A model generated the notes under the pieces. The model was not told where the DNA came from. It made no database searches and was given only the letters and a program-made list of their open reading frames with translations. 26,487 nucleotides of DNA from Prorocentrum cordatum. Its lineage: Eukaryota; Sar; Dinophyceae; Prorocentrales; Prorocentraceae. The stretch spans positions 42,311 to 68,797 of the forward strand of contig CAUYUJ010004561.1 of NCBI GenBank assembly GCA_963575745.1, given 5' to 3'. Shown here one piece after another: positions 9,641 through 19,130 of the stretch (its first letter is position 1; each line of letters opens with the position of its first letter). The position numbers and the translations under genes were made by a program.

Positions 9641-9754
9641 CAGTTTTGAGATTGAGGCTCACAAATGGTATGGAAGTCTCGAGCGAAACTCCCGGCCGGC
9701 CCTTCCGACTGGCCTTGGGGTGCGACAAAGTGGAGCCATTCCGAAGAATCTGAA

Positions 9755-10255
9755 TGGAGGAGGAGGACGAGGAGGAGGAGGAACACGAGGAGGAGGAGAA
9801 GAAGAAGAAACGCTGCGAAGCGGAGGACGAGGAGCACAAGGAGGAGTACGAGGAATTCAAGGAGGAGCAGGAGGAGGAGCAGGAGGAGGAGCAGGAGGAG
9901 GAGCAGGAGGAGGAAAAAAACACAAGGCGAAAAGCGATGAGGAGGTAGAGGATGAACAGGAGGAGGAGGAGGAAAACAACGATGAGGAATAGCATCAAGA
10001 GGATGAGGAGGATTCTTGTGAGGAGGGGGACAAGGAGGAGTGAGATGAGGCACAGGGGGAGGGGGAGGAGGAGGAGGATGAGGAGGAGGAGAAGAGGAGG
10101 AAGAGGAGGAGGAGGAGAAGAAGGAGGACCAGGAGGCTGAGGATGAGGAGGATGACGAGGAGGAGGCGCAGGAGGAGCGGGAGGCAGAGATGAGGGGGAT
10201 GAGGAGGAGGAGGAGGAGGAGGAGGTGTAGTGGAAGGGGGGAGGGCGAGGGCGAG
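9755..10255 (+). repeat. Long GAG/GGA purine tract
   Basis: About 500 bases are dominated by GAG triplets with AAG, CAG, GAT and GAC interruptions, becoming mixed GAC/GAT-rich towards 10340. The long Glu-, Arg-, Ser- and Leu-rich frames across it on both strands are repeat artefacts. Confidence 0.93.
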
Positions 10256-10434
10256 AAGGAGAATGACGTGGATACGGCGGAGGATGACGACGAGGATGAC
10301 GATAACGAAAAGCTCGACGACGACGCCGAGGACGCAGGCGGATCAGGAACAGGACGACGCGCGAACACTCTTAGGAGCCACCTTGGCTAAAAAAACGCTC
10401 TCAGGGGTATTGGACTCTGTCTGTGACCGTGTTT

Positions 10435-10675
10435 GTTGTTTTTCGGGCCATCCTTCCTTTTGGGCCCGCAACGCCACGTGCACAACAGCGCCTGTGCACA
10501 ACGCGATGCTTGTGCAATCGCAGCATCCGCGTGCACCACGGAGCTGGGCGCCCGCGACCACCAGCGCCTGCGCACACAAAAAAAGACCTGCGTACACCCC
10601 TGGGGCCCTGACGGGGCCCAAGCTTCGGAAAATCGTGGTGGAGCCGACCCCATCAAATCAACACTTCAGTTTTTG
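10435..10675 (+). repeat. Dispersed-family copy (GCACCACAACGCCTG type)
   Basis: This has the same architecture as the array at 6080-7075: a TTTTGGGCCCGCAACGCCACG block, internal GTGCACAACGCGATGCTTGT units, and an end block GGGGCCCAAGCTTCGGAAAA followed by TCGTGGTG (10613-10640). Confidence 0.7.
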
Positions 10676-10934
10676 ATGCTTCGGATGCATCCCAAAATGC
10701 CCCTGCAGACGGTGCCGCATTGTGTGCGGCCCTACCACTCCTGAGGATCTGCTGCCCCAGGGTGAAGCCAAAACCGGCAACGGAGGCGGGTTCCAGGGCC
10801 GAGGTTGGGGGGGGGATGCACGAACGTGTCGAGACACGAATGCTCTTTTTGGCCGGGGGCATGGCCCCCCTGCATCTTGGGCCGGCAGTGCCAGCGTACA
10901 CCTCAGCGACTGTGGACGCCACATCTCTTGCGTA

Positions 10935-11298
<364 letters not shown>

Positions 11299-11439
11299 CT
11301 GTGCACAACGATGCCTGTATAGACCGCAGCGCTGTCAGCCACGAGCGCCGCGTTACGGGCACAACACGAATGCCTCTGAGCTACAGAATAGCACTTCCCC
11401 TCTGAGAGCACCACAACCGCGCGAGCGCCGCATTATCTT

Positions 11440-11510
11440 GCGAATGCCACAGCATGCCTGCGAACACCACGGCATGTCTGCGACCATAACAATAGCCTGC
11501 GAGCCTGCGA
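11440..11510 (+). repeat. CATGCCTGCGAACACCAC-like repeat
   Basis: Three to four degenerate units match those at 5780-5860, including the ending ACAATAGCCTGCGA. Confidence 0.5.
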
Positions 11511-12190
11511 GCGCTTCAGGACGCGCGTTGTCGCCATGCGACGATCTGGGGGGGAGGGCTGGGGCCGATCACGCCCGCTATCACCCAAATGGAACAACAA
11601 AAAAAAAACAAGCTCCAAGTGCATAACCAGGTGTACCGGCGGGCCCCGTGTGCACATACCCCAGGGGTGCCCCAAGTGTATCCTGGCTTCCCTGTCTCTG
11701 GCTCCCCCGAGGCTGTGCAAGGAAGGGGGGAGGGCATCGGACGGAAGCGCCGCCTGTTGGCGTCAGAACAGGCGGGGTCCACAAACCTCCTCGCGCCGTA
11801 CGGTGCCGGCGGGCTCATATGCCCTGGAAGTGCTCCGGGTGGCGTCTCCTTGCCACCGGATGGCTTCAAGATGGCCCAGCAGGGCCCGAAGACGGCCCAC
11901 GAAGGCCCCAAGACGGCCCTCGAGGCCCCCAGCACGGCTGCGAGGGCGTGCTAGTGCCTCAATTGCATTCATCAACCGGCTGCTCTTCGTCACAAATACT
12001 CGACCTGCTTATGTGTGGGGAGGCACTCAGTGAGGGTGTATGCTGCAGGGCTCTGGCCCCTCCGCCCCCATCCAATGCTAATGGGATCGCCCCCCCCGCT
12101 GCATGGGTACGCCCGTGAGCCTCGCGACTGGGATCGCCCCCCCCCGTGGTCCGTGTGGTCGTGGCCCTGTGGGAGTAAAGTGGTGGAGGG
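11511..12190. other. Intron 2 spacer with a degenerate minisatellite
   Basis: No gene was recognised. The part at 11865-11945 holds about four units of the GGCCCNNAAGACGGCCC type described at 3285-3500. GGGATCGCCCCCCCC is repeated at 12083 and 12131. Confidence 0.5.
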
Positions 12191-12191
12191 T

Positions 12192-12255
12192 GGACGTCGT
12201 CGTCGTCGTCGTCGTCGTCGGCGGCGGCGTCGTCGGCGTCGTCGTCGTCGTCGTC
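12192..12255 (+). repeat. GTC (CGT) microsatellite
   Basis: About 21 GTC-type triplets with a few GGC interruptions, roughly 165 bases into intron 2 in gene orientation. Confidence 0.9.
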
Positions 12256-12419
12256 CCATCCAATCTGCGGGGAGGGAACATGTAAAACCATGGGACCCAT
12301 CCCATCTGGGGTGGGGGAGCCAATGAACCCTCGACCCTAGATCATATATCGCGGCACTCGTCCGATCCACAACCGGACAAAACACCATCTCCAAGGCTCC
12401 ATGGGGTCAGCGCTGTGAC

Positions 12420-13710
12420 GTAAGCCTTAGGATCTATTACGGCGAAGCCGCAGAGCGTGGAGGCGAACGACAGCACGAGCCACAACGGCACGTTGACACA
12501 TGCGTCGGCCACAAAGTAGCTCAGCGGTCGGTACAGGCCGTTGGTCACCTCCTTCCTGTAGCACCCGTGCTCCGAGGTGAACTTCGGCACGGCTCCCACG
12601 CACAGAAATGCTGGCAGCTGCTGGAGCCATACCAGCGCCCAGACGCGATCCAGAATCTGGGTCTGGGCCCGCTGCCTTGCGCCCGAGTAAGCAAACATGA
12701 CAAAGGACACTAGAGAACAGGAAAGGGCAACCCGACCCACGAACGCAATGGGGCTCCTCACGTGAGACTTCAGCGCCCTCATGTACAGCAGCTGCACCTG
12801 TCGCCAGCACGGAGCCGGACGGTGGTTCGGCTCGGGGGGTCTCCACCGTCTGCCTTCGCGAAGCGTTTGCTCGCTCCACCGCTGGTTTGTCTCCGCTATC
12901 TCCCTGCTGGTGTGCGCCTTGTGGTGATCCCAAATGTCGCAAATGCGCTGGACCTGCTGCACCGAACAGAAATCCGTGTTCGTCGCCCGCAGCAGGAATT
13001 CGGCGGGATTCACGCCTGCCTTGTGGATGAACCCCATTTGCGTGAAGTGCGCCGCGGCCTCCTGAGCGGCCCCGAAGTAGCACATCCGCCCGCTGGAGAG
13101 CACCAGCAGCCTGTCGAAGAGCTGAAAGATGTGAGACGATGGCTGATGGATGGAACACATCACGGCGATCTGCTTCTCCTGCGCGATGCGCCGAAGGATG
13201 CAAAAGATTGCCTCCGCGGCCGCGGAGTCCAGGCCAGACGTCGGCTCGTCAAGCACCAGCACCGTCGGCCTCTTCAGCAGCTCCACGGCGACGCTGAGGC
13301 GGCGGCGCTGGCCGCCGGAGATGCCAGGGATGAGCGCGCCGTCGCCCACCAGCACGCGCTGGCACGCCGAGAGCCCCGTCTCCTGCAGCAGGCCATCGAC
13401 GGCCGCCGCGTTTGACCTGCAGGACCTCGTGCCCTGGTACAGCGCAGCCGCGAACTCCAGGGCCTCGCGCACCGTGGCCGTGGCGCAGAGCAGGTCAGCC
13501 TGCGCCACGTAGGCGCAGCTCTTGCGGAAGATCCTCCTGCTGAGCTCCCTGCCGTTCAGCTGCACCCTCCCCTGGCGCTCGCATCGCGCCTTGGACTCGT
13601 TGGACACGGCATCCAGCAGTGTTGTCTTGCCCGCGCCAGAGCCGCCGATGATGGCCAGCACGTCACCGCTCTGCACCTGCGCGGTCACGTCCTCTAGGAT
13701 CTGCACCCCC
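12420..13710 (-). CDS. ABCG half-transporter, exon 2 (nucleotide-binding domain and first membrane helices)
   Basis: This exon encodes residues 62-492 of an ATP-driven membrane exporter of the ABCG (white/brown, half-size) family. Such proteins dimerise in a membrane and move lipids, sterols, pigments or xenobiotics; the substrate here cannot be told. All nucleotide-binding motifs are present: Walker A GGSGAGKT (about 84-91), Q-loop Gln in YVAQADLL (about 132), ABC signature ISGGQRRRLSVAVELL (about 192), Walker B VLVLDEPTSGLDS (about 212) and H-loop His in SIHQPSSHIF (about 250). The family-typical linker, LLVLSSGRMCYFG to NPAEFLL, follows. The membrane domain begins near WRQVQLLYMR (about 364), with hydrophobic helices and the hallmark YRKEVTNGLYRPLSYFVAD. 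The exon starts at 13710 after AACAG. It ends at 12420 before GTCACA, or possibly 6 bases earlier at a GC donor. Reverse domain order (NBD then TMD) is the ABCG signature. No inactivating change is seen. Confidence 0.93.
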
Positions 13711-13718
13711 CTGTTAGG

Positions 13719-13873
13719 ATTAGGTCGGGCATGTCCCCCTACAGGCGGATATTGGACAAAAAAATCATCAATAAGTACCCACAAATGATCAAAAATAGTC
13801 GAAGAATCGTCCCCTGACGATTTCGTTACTATTTTTGCATACTCCTTCTGTAGAGGGACAGGTCCGACTTAAT
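13719..13873. mobile_element. Short inverted-repeat element, copy B (MITE/introner-like)
   Basis: The termini ATTAGGTCGGGCATGTCCCC at the left and their diverged complement at the right (ending GTCCGACTTAAT) match copy A at 2224-2421. The TACAG motif recurs in both arms. The interior is AT-rich and differs from copy A. The flanks are GTTAGG on the left and GTTACGG on the right, a possible imperfect target duplication. The left end lies 7 bases from the AG acceptor of intron 1. Confidence 0.75.
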
Positions 13874-14092
13874 GTTACGGAGCCGAGCTCTATACACCGA
13901 CGTTTCTGCGTCCCTGCTTCGAAGCTTGCACAGGAAAGCAGATATTGGTGCACACGGGATCCTAATGTATATACATGCTTCGCTGTTCCCCCGAGAAACC
14001 AACGGAAAAAGTAGACACCACACCACCCCGACGTCGCCCCCGACCCTCAAAAGAAGTCCTGGGATTGAAAAACCGCCCGCCACTGGCAATTT

Positions 14093-14346
14093 TGGCTTAC
14101 CCAAAAGGGGGTCCAGCTGAAAGGGGGTGGTGCAATAGATGTGGAGCAATTGTATTGCAAGTGTGTTACGACGGAGACTTATATTGCTTTGCATTGCCAG
14201 TATCATGTATTGCACCCGGAAATACAGCAATGCACTTGCGCCCCGAGATGTATTGCACGCCCCGAGTGGGTTGCAACCCCACAAACCTATTGCACCAAAT
14301 CTATTGCACCACCCACTTGTCGCTGGACCCCTTTTGGGTCAACCCG
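14093..14346. mobile_element. Second type of inverted-repeat element with internal TATTGCA repeats
   Basis: Terminal arms of about 50 bases are complementary: GGCTTACCCAAAAGGGGGTC at 14094, with GTGGTGCAATAGAT further in, pairs with the reverse of CTATTGCACCACCC to GGACCCCTTTTGGGT ending near 14345. The centre carries around ten degenerate copies of TATTGCA. It has no coding capacity and differs from elements A and B. Its right end lies 27 bases from the donor of ABCG intron 1. Confidence 0.7.
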
Positions 14347-14373
14347 AAGAATGCATATGCTCCACTTTCCGAC

Positions 14374-14558
14374 CTGTCGCGCGTGCCGGGCGTCCGGCGG
14401 ATGCTGACGCACAGGCCCTCGAGGCTGAGGACGACGTGGGGCAGCAGCACCTCGGTGTCGTCGCTCTCATCGGAGAGCCCGGTCTCCTCGGCCACCTCCG
14501 AGCCGCTGCCGAAGCTGTCCTCGGAGCCTTCTGGGCATGCCCCCGCGCTCGCTGGCAT
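14374..14558 (-). CDS. ABCG half-transporter, exon 1 (N-terminus)
   Basis: This exon encodes residues 1-61 and the first two bases of codon 62. ATG at 14558-14556 is the first ATG after the trans-splice acceptor at 14588 and is in frame with it. The peptide has a low-complexity acidic stretch (about residues 10-37, rich in S, E, D and G) followed by VVLSLEGLCVSI at about 42-53. That segment matches the beta strand that precedes the Walker A region in ABCG proteins. The exon ends GAC AG at 14374, followed by the donor GTCGGA. Joining to the acceptor at 13711 restores an AGG codon and gives RTPGTRD-R-GVQILEDV, as expected for the family. The acidic N-terminus is not conserved in ABCG proteins and its role is unknown. 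Start choice is good but not proven: no other ATG lies between the acceptor and this one. Confidence 0.75.
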
Positions 14559-14571
14559 GAGCCGCCAGGAT

Positions 14572-14593
14572 CTCGGGGCCAAAATGGCTGCAG
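14572..14593 (-). promoter_or_regulatory. Trans-splice acceptor with relict dinoflagellate spliced leader
   Basis: Read on the minus strand, TTCTGCAG ends at 14588 and is followed by CCATTTTGGCCCCGAG (14587-14572). The 12 bases AGCCATTTTGGC are identical to the core of the universal dinoflagellate spliced leader. The last bases (CCCGAG) look like a decayed form of its TCAAG end. The upstream part of the leader (CCGT) is not preserved. The AG of the relict sits at the end of a pyrimidine tract, so it probably serves as the acceptor for a new leader, the known behaviour of recycled-cDNA genes. The ABCG ATG follows 13 bases later. Confidence 0.75.
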
Positions 14594-14665
14594 AATGTGA
14601 AAGACGAGGAGGAGGAGCGAGGAGGGGGAGGGGAAAGGGAGGGAGAAGGGGGGAATATCCCCGCG
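14594..14665 (-). promoter_or_regulatory. Polypyrimidine tract upstream of the trans-splice acceptor
   Basis: The minus strand is almost pure C/T for about 55 bases (from roughly 14654 to 14599), then CACATTCTGCAG. This is a strong 3' splice signal and supports the mature 5' end of the transporter mRNA at 14587. No TATA-like or other promoter element could be identified further upstream. Confidence 0.6.
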
Positions 14666-15540
14666 CCCCGGAAAATCAAGGATCCACTGGTTGAGTTCCG
14701 GCTCGATGTCATCCGTCGCGCCCTGATGGGGCAACCACGGGGACTGCGCAAAGGGGTCGGCCCTTTATTACGGGGTCGCCGAAAAGGAGACGGCACCTCA
14801 CCATCGGGTGGGAGTTGTTTGGAATGCGGTGACAGGTTGGATCCATGGATTCGGCTTCACTTCTGCTGAATTAGTTCGGGCTACCTCTTGCATTTCCGCA
14901 GAGTCCCAAGACAGTGCTGGCACCCAGGGAACCTTACCTGGGCTTCTTTCGAGGGTCTGCTGGGTGTGCTGGGGTGTCTCTTGGTGCCCCCAGAGATCCG
15001 ACGTCGTGATTTTTTCAATACAGGGTCCCCGGAGGTCTCGACCCATTCCCCAGGACCGGTTTTTCATCCTGAGTCGTTTCTTGGCAGTCCCGGGGCCCGG
15101 CGAGGGCCCCCTGAGGCCGAAAATTGCGAAAAACCTCCGTCGTGATTTTTTCAACGCGTTGGATCTCTTGGTGCCCGGTCGTGGGCGCCTCGTGCTGGGT
15201 GGGAAGGTGCCCGCCCGTGGGGCGCCCCGTGGGGCGCCTCGTGCGCCGGGGGGGGGGCCGAGGCTTCGCCCGCGGCCCGCCCGGGGGCGCCCCGTGGGCG
15301 GCCGCATGGATGGCACGGTCGAGGCGGTTGTAAACAGCAGGGCTGCACGCAGCGCGCACCACACAGTCTACAGTCCGGGCGTTGACCTGAGGAACCCTAA
15401 ATAAGGAACGGGGCCCCCTCCTCCGATAAGTTGAGCTTCGGTTTCCCATGGAAAACCTCCGGAAAACAAAAGGCAAAAAACTGCAGAACAATCAAGGAAC
15501 ACCGAGCCCCTCCCCAACGAAAAGGGTTCCTTCTTCAGGG
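14666..15540. other. Upstream flank of the ABCG gene, no gene recognised
   Basis: GC-rich sequence 5' of the trans-splice acceptor. CGTCGTGATTTTTTCAA occurs twice (about 15002 and 15137), as part of a diverged duplication that also contains CTCTTGGTGCCC. No motif-bearing ORF is seen. It may hold the promoter or the intergenic spacer to an upstream gene. Confidence 0.45.
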
Positions 15541-15544
15541 CCCC

Positions 15545-15691
15545 GACTGTACACCACATAGCTTACACCCCATGGCTTGCACTTGTGCACTTTCCCCCAC
15601 GCAGCTCACACAACACGGGTTGCACTGCGCAGCTCACCCAGCACATCGTGCACCACATAGCTCGCACCACACATGTTGTACCGCACAGCTT
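15545..15691 (+). repeat. CACCACATAGCTTGCA-type degenerate tandem repeat
   Basis: Units such as CACCACATAGCTCGCACCAC and ACCGCACAGCTTGCAC run directly into the left arm of the foldback structure. They match the family at 4285-4435. Confidence 0.65.
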
Positions 15692-16150
15692 GCACAACGT
15701 AGTTCACACCATGCAGCTTACACCGAACAGCGAGCACCACATAAAGTTCAACACATATCTTGCACAACATATCTTGCACTAAAATCAATGATCCACGTGG
15801 TTTACACACCCACGATTCAGTGGCCTACTAATCGGGGTCCACAATGGCAAACAGGTGCCTGGTATGTACATTGTGTGTACACTGTCTGGTAGTGTTCTCA
15901 AAACCAGTTATACCTGTTTCGTTTGTGGTCCGCTGATTGCCTGTGATGTGCGTTGCGCTCTCTTGTTATGTCCCCGATGGTTGTCAGATAGAATTCCCGG
16001 CGAGTATTGCAATACATATTGTACGTGCATGCTGTTGCCGCCTTCAATTGATATCATGTCATTCCCCAATCACAGCATTTTCCTCTGCAAGAGTCCTAGC
16101 GGACTCATATGGTTAGGTGGTGAGGTTTGGCGCCGGTTCTGGCGGCACGC
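15692..16150 (+). repeat. Left arm of a large inverted repeat
   Basis: 459 bases that pair with 16441-16901. The outer end reads GCACAACGTAGTTCACACC and the inner end GGCGGCACGC. The arms are clearly homologous by eye, with scattered substitutions and small indels. Frames on the two arms encode nearly the same peptide only because the arms are copies. Confidence 0.92.
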
Positions 16151-16440
16151 GCACCCGGGCACCTGGGGCTATAGGGCTATAGGGCTATAGGGCCACAGGG
16201 CTATAAGGCTATAGTGCACTAAAGCCATAGTGCTACAGGGCTATGGGGTTGCCGGGCACCCGGGCACCCGGGCACCCGGGCACCTCGGGCTATAGGGCTA
16301 TGGGGCTATAGGGCCACAGGGCTATAAGGCTATAATGCAATAAAGCCATAGTGTTACAGGGCTATGGGGTTGTTGGGCACCCGGGCACCCGGGCACCAGG
16401 GCACCAGGGCACCTGGTCACCCTGGCACCCCAGCACCCGG
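16151..16440 (+). repeat. Spacer of the inverted repeat: GGGCTATA and GGGCACCC arrays
   Basis: The spacer contains two similar halves, each with (GGGCTATA)n runs followed by (CCGGGCAC)n runs. ATAGGGCCACAGGGCTATAA occurs at about 16188 and 16311, so the spacer is itself an internal duplication of roughly 123 bases. Confidence 0.85.
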
Positions 16441-16901
16441 GCGTGCCGCCGGAATCGGCGCCAAACCTCACCTAACAATATGAATCCGCTAGGACCCCAC
16501 CCCTACAGAGGCAAATTTTTGGATTGGGGAACGACATGGTATCAATTGAAGGCGGCAACAGTATGCACGTACAATCTGTATTGCAATACTCGCCGGGAAT
16601 GGAATCTGACAGCCATTGGGGACATAACAAGAGAGCGCAACGCACATCACATGCAATCAACGGACCACAAACGAAACAGGTATAACTGGTTTTGAGAAAA
16701 CGACCAGAAAGTGTACACAGAATGAACATACCAGACACCTGTTTGCCATTGTGGACCCCGATTAGTAGGCCACTGAATCGTGGGTGTGTAAACCACGTGG
16801 ATCATTGATTTTGGTGCAAGATATGTTGTGCAAGATATGTGTTGAACTTTATGTGGTGCTCGCTGTTCGGTGTAAGCTACACGGTGTGAACTATGTTGTG
16901 C
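16441..16901 (-). repeat. Right arm of a large inverted repeat
   Basis: 461 bases, reverse-complement of 15692-16150, starting GCGTGCCGCC and ending at GTTGTGC. Homology stops abruptly at 16901, where a TATAGCCC array begins. Confidence 0.92.
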
Positions 16902-17197
16902 CCTATAGCCTTATAGCCCTGTAGCCCTATAGCCGTATAGCCTTATAGCCCTGTAGCCCTATAGCCTTATAGCCCTATAGCCCCATAGCCCTATAGCGCT
17001 AATAGCCCCTATAGCCCTAATAGCCCCATAGCCCTATATTCCTATAGCCCAAAGGCCCTATAGCCCTATAGCCTTATAGCCCTATAGCCTTATAGCCCAA
17101 TAGCCCTATTGCCCTATAGCCCTATAGCCCTTTAGCCCTATAGCCTTATAGCCTTACAGCTATAGCCCTATTGCCCCAATAGCCCTATCGCCCTAAA
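16902..17197 (+). repeat. TATAGCCC tandem array
   Basis: About 35 degenerate 8-base units (CCCTATAG, with CCTTATAG, CCCCATAG and CCCAATAG variants). The unit is the reverse complement of the GGGCTATA array in the foldback spacer. Confidence 0.9.
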
Positions 17198-18055
17198 AAG
17201 ATTATGATTGGGATATTTCTCTGGTATCATATGATATGAGCACGTTGTAAGAATGTGGTACGCATATCCAATCCTTCATAAGCTATCATGAAGTATCCTC
17301 GATGAGCCCAGATAGCGGCGCGATGGCGGCCAGAAGAAAAGTATGCACTTTCGTGTTGGCCCACGGGGGCCATCCTCGATGAGCCGTAACAGCGGTGCGA
17401 GTTGGGCAAAAGACTGGCAGAGGATGACGGCGACGCCTCTTCTACGCATGGCGGTTCCGGGGGCACGTGCGCCGCGCAGGGCCACAGCCGCTCCCAGGAA
17501 CTTGATGCCCCTTTAGCGCTGGGGGAGGGAGACACAAGGAAAAGGGAGAAGACACGGAGGTGAGGAGGTGGATCCCAGCCCCCCCCGACGCTGCAAGCGT
17601 CGGACGCCCGTCCGACCTCACCTCGCTCCCTCTTCCGCTTTGTAAGGCACCACCGCCTCCGCCCGTACCGCACCGCCCACGTGCGCAAGGCAGTCCCGAA
17701 GCAAAGACGACCCTGGAGACACGCCAGAGCGCCACTGCAGGCAGGGCCGCGAGGGCTCCCGGAAGCACGCCAGGAGGCCGCTCAGAGACCCCTTCCGATC
17801 GGGGGCCGCCGCCGAGCCCCCACCCGGGACACGACCCAAGGCGATCAGTCGACGGCCCCTGAGCGGGGGGGGATTCCAAACGGCCGACAAAGGGGAGGGT
17901 GGCTCAAGGGCCGCCCCCTAATCAGCCCTTACGGGCCCCGCAGGCCCAACCCCCACTCCCACCAAGGGGGCCCTCGCCCACCGCGGCGGCCGCAGGGCTC
18001 CGAGGGAGGGAATGCGAGATCGGGAGGGGGCCCCCCCAGGGGCGGAGAGGTTTGA
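17198..18055. other. Mostly unique sequence, no gene recognised
   Basis: ATCCTCGATGAGCC occurs at about 17297 and 17371, in a roughly 74-base diverged duplication. On the minus strand a pyrimidine tract ending CCTCCCCCAG (about 17521) resembles a splice acceptor and is followed by two overlapping open frames. Neither is recognisable. From 17580 onwards the sequence is GC-rich with no clear coding. Confidence 0.4.
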
Positions 18056-18069
18056 GCCACACATGCATG

Positions 18070-18425
18070 GGCCGAGGCACGACGCGGCTCGCGGAGCCGC
18101 GAGGGTGAGACCACGGAGCCATAGAGGCTCGCTTTCCGTGCTGGCATCGCCGCGCCTCTGGAGCAGCGGCCCCGAGGGTCGGTCGCCCCCCGCAGACCCG
18201 GCGGCGGCCGGTGGCCACCCGCCTTTGGCGGAGAACCCTACCGACGCCCCAGCTGAGCCAGGCCGCACCGCGCCAGGCGCCGGGGCGCCGCGACTCGCGG
18301 CACCGCGAAGTAAAACCTCGCCGCTGCCGACCGACACTCGCAACCGCATGGGCGCGGCACGCGGAGCCGTGAAGGTGAATCCACGGAGTCTGCAAGGCTC
18401 GCTGCGCCGCTCAGTCCCAGCATTG
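18070..18425 (+). repeat. GC-rich direct duplication
   Basis: GCTCGCGGAGCCGCGAGGGT and its variant GCACGCGGAGCCGTGAAGGT, each followed by a CCACGGAG and GGCTCGCT block, lie about 270 bases apart (18087 and 18358). Confidence 0.6.
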
Positions 18426-18479
18426 ATCTCTACGTAGACCGTCCCCTTCTCCAGCTTCCTTGCGGCCTGCGGTCCGCCA

Positions 18480-18605
18480 GCCGTCGGCGAAACTGTTGGC
18501 GGAGCTGTCGGCGAAGCTGTCGGCGAAGCTGCTGGCGAGACTGTCGGCGGCGCTGCGGGCCGCCCGCTGTCGGCGAGGCTATAGGTAAAGCTGTCGGCGA
18601 GCAGT
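18480..18605 (+). repeat. GCTGTCGGCGAA short tandem repeat
   Basis: About nine degenerate 12-15 base units of GCTGTCGGCGAA. A similar run (GACGCTGTCGGTGAACTCGT and GGCGAAGCC units) lies at 19275-19345. Confidence 0.7.
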
Positions 18606-19130
18606 CTCGGATCCCTCCACGTCCCCGGCGTGGTCGGACAGCGCGCGGCCGCCCTCCAGCTTCCCCTCGCGTGCGAGGCTCGCGGACCCCCGCGGTGGCC
18701 TCTCGCGGCGGCCTCCCTCGCTCTCGCGCCGGGCGCGGGGCTTCGCGATCACGGGGCCCAGCGCGCCGTGCGTCTTCCCGCACCGAGCCCGACGTAGGCC
18801 ATGCACCTTCCCAAGGGACATGGCGCCGCAGGGTAGTTGATCTTTTCGCGCCACTGAGCAGCTCGGCGGCCCGCTCTACCGCCAGCGCGCCGGCGTGGCC
18901 CCGTCCCGAAGGGTTGCGCGGTGCTCCGCTGCTGCCAGGTCTGCTCGCGCCCCTGGGCCGCGCGGCGGCCCGCTCTTCCGCCAGCGCGCGGGCATCTCAA
19001 CGAAGCTGTCGGCGAGCGCGGTCCTGGAGCCCACCACGCCCCCTGCGTGGTCTGACAGCGCACGGCCGTCCTCCAGCTGCCCCTCGCGCGCTAGGCTCCG
19101 GGAGCCCCCGCGGCGGCCCCTCGCGGGTCC
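18590..19130 (+). repeat. Duplicated segment about 415 bases apart
   Basis: The part at 18590-18710 (AAGCTGTCGGCGAGC through GCGTGGTCGGACAGCGC and CTCCAGCTTCCCCTCGCG) is repeated with divergence at about 19005-19125. GCGGCCCGCTCTNCCGCCAG is also repeated, at 18866 and 18965. The long frame over this region (about 325 codons on the plus strand) is Arg-, Ala- and Pro-rich and is not considered a gene. Confidence 0.6.

Larger units (their letters stand above)
13711..14373 (-). other. Intron 1 of the ABCG gene
   Basis: This is a 663-base GT-AG intron. The donor is GACAG followed by GTCGGA at 14373, and the acceptor is TCCTAACAG at 13711, followed by G as is usual for dinoflagellate 3' splice sites. 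It interrupts codon 62 after its second base. It contains two unrelated inverted-repeat elements: one whose outer end lies 7 bases from the acceptor dinucleotide (13719-13873) and one ending 27 bases from the donor (14093-14346). The 220 bases between them show no recognisable coding. Confidence 0.72.

Noticed and set aside
9538-10368. 276-codon Ser/Leu-rich and similar Glu-rich frames
   Set aside because: They are translations of the GAG/CTC tract; the parts outside the tract belong to the 85-base repeat.
12342-13784. A single-exon 480-residue transporter with its own start and stop
   Set aside because: The first 25 residues are translated from the inverted-repeat element and the splice acceptor, and the tail after residue 455 reads through the donor. 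The in-phase junctions to the other exons explain the gene better.
16806-16820. Spliced-leader-like GATTTTGGTGCAAG in the foldback arm
   Set aside because: Only about 11 of 15 bases match the leader, it belongs to a tandem repeat of CTTGCACCA-type units, and no gene or acceptor follows.
17227-17520. Minus-strand exon after the acceptor-like CCTCCCCCAG
   Set aside because: Two different frames are open, neither has a family match, and part of the segment is an internal 74-base duplication, so coding cannot be supported.
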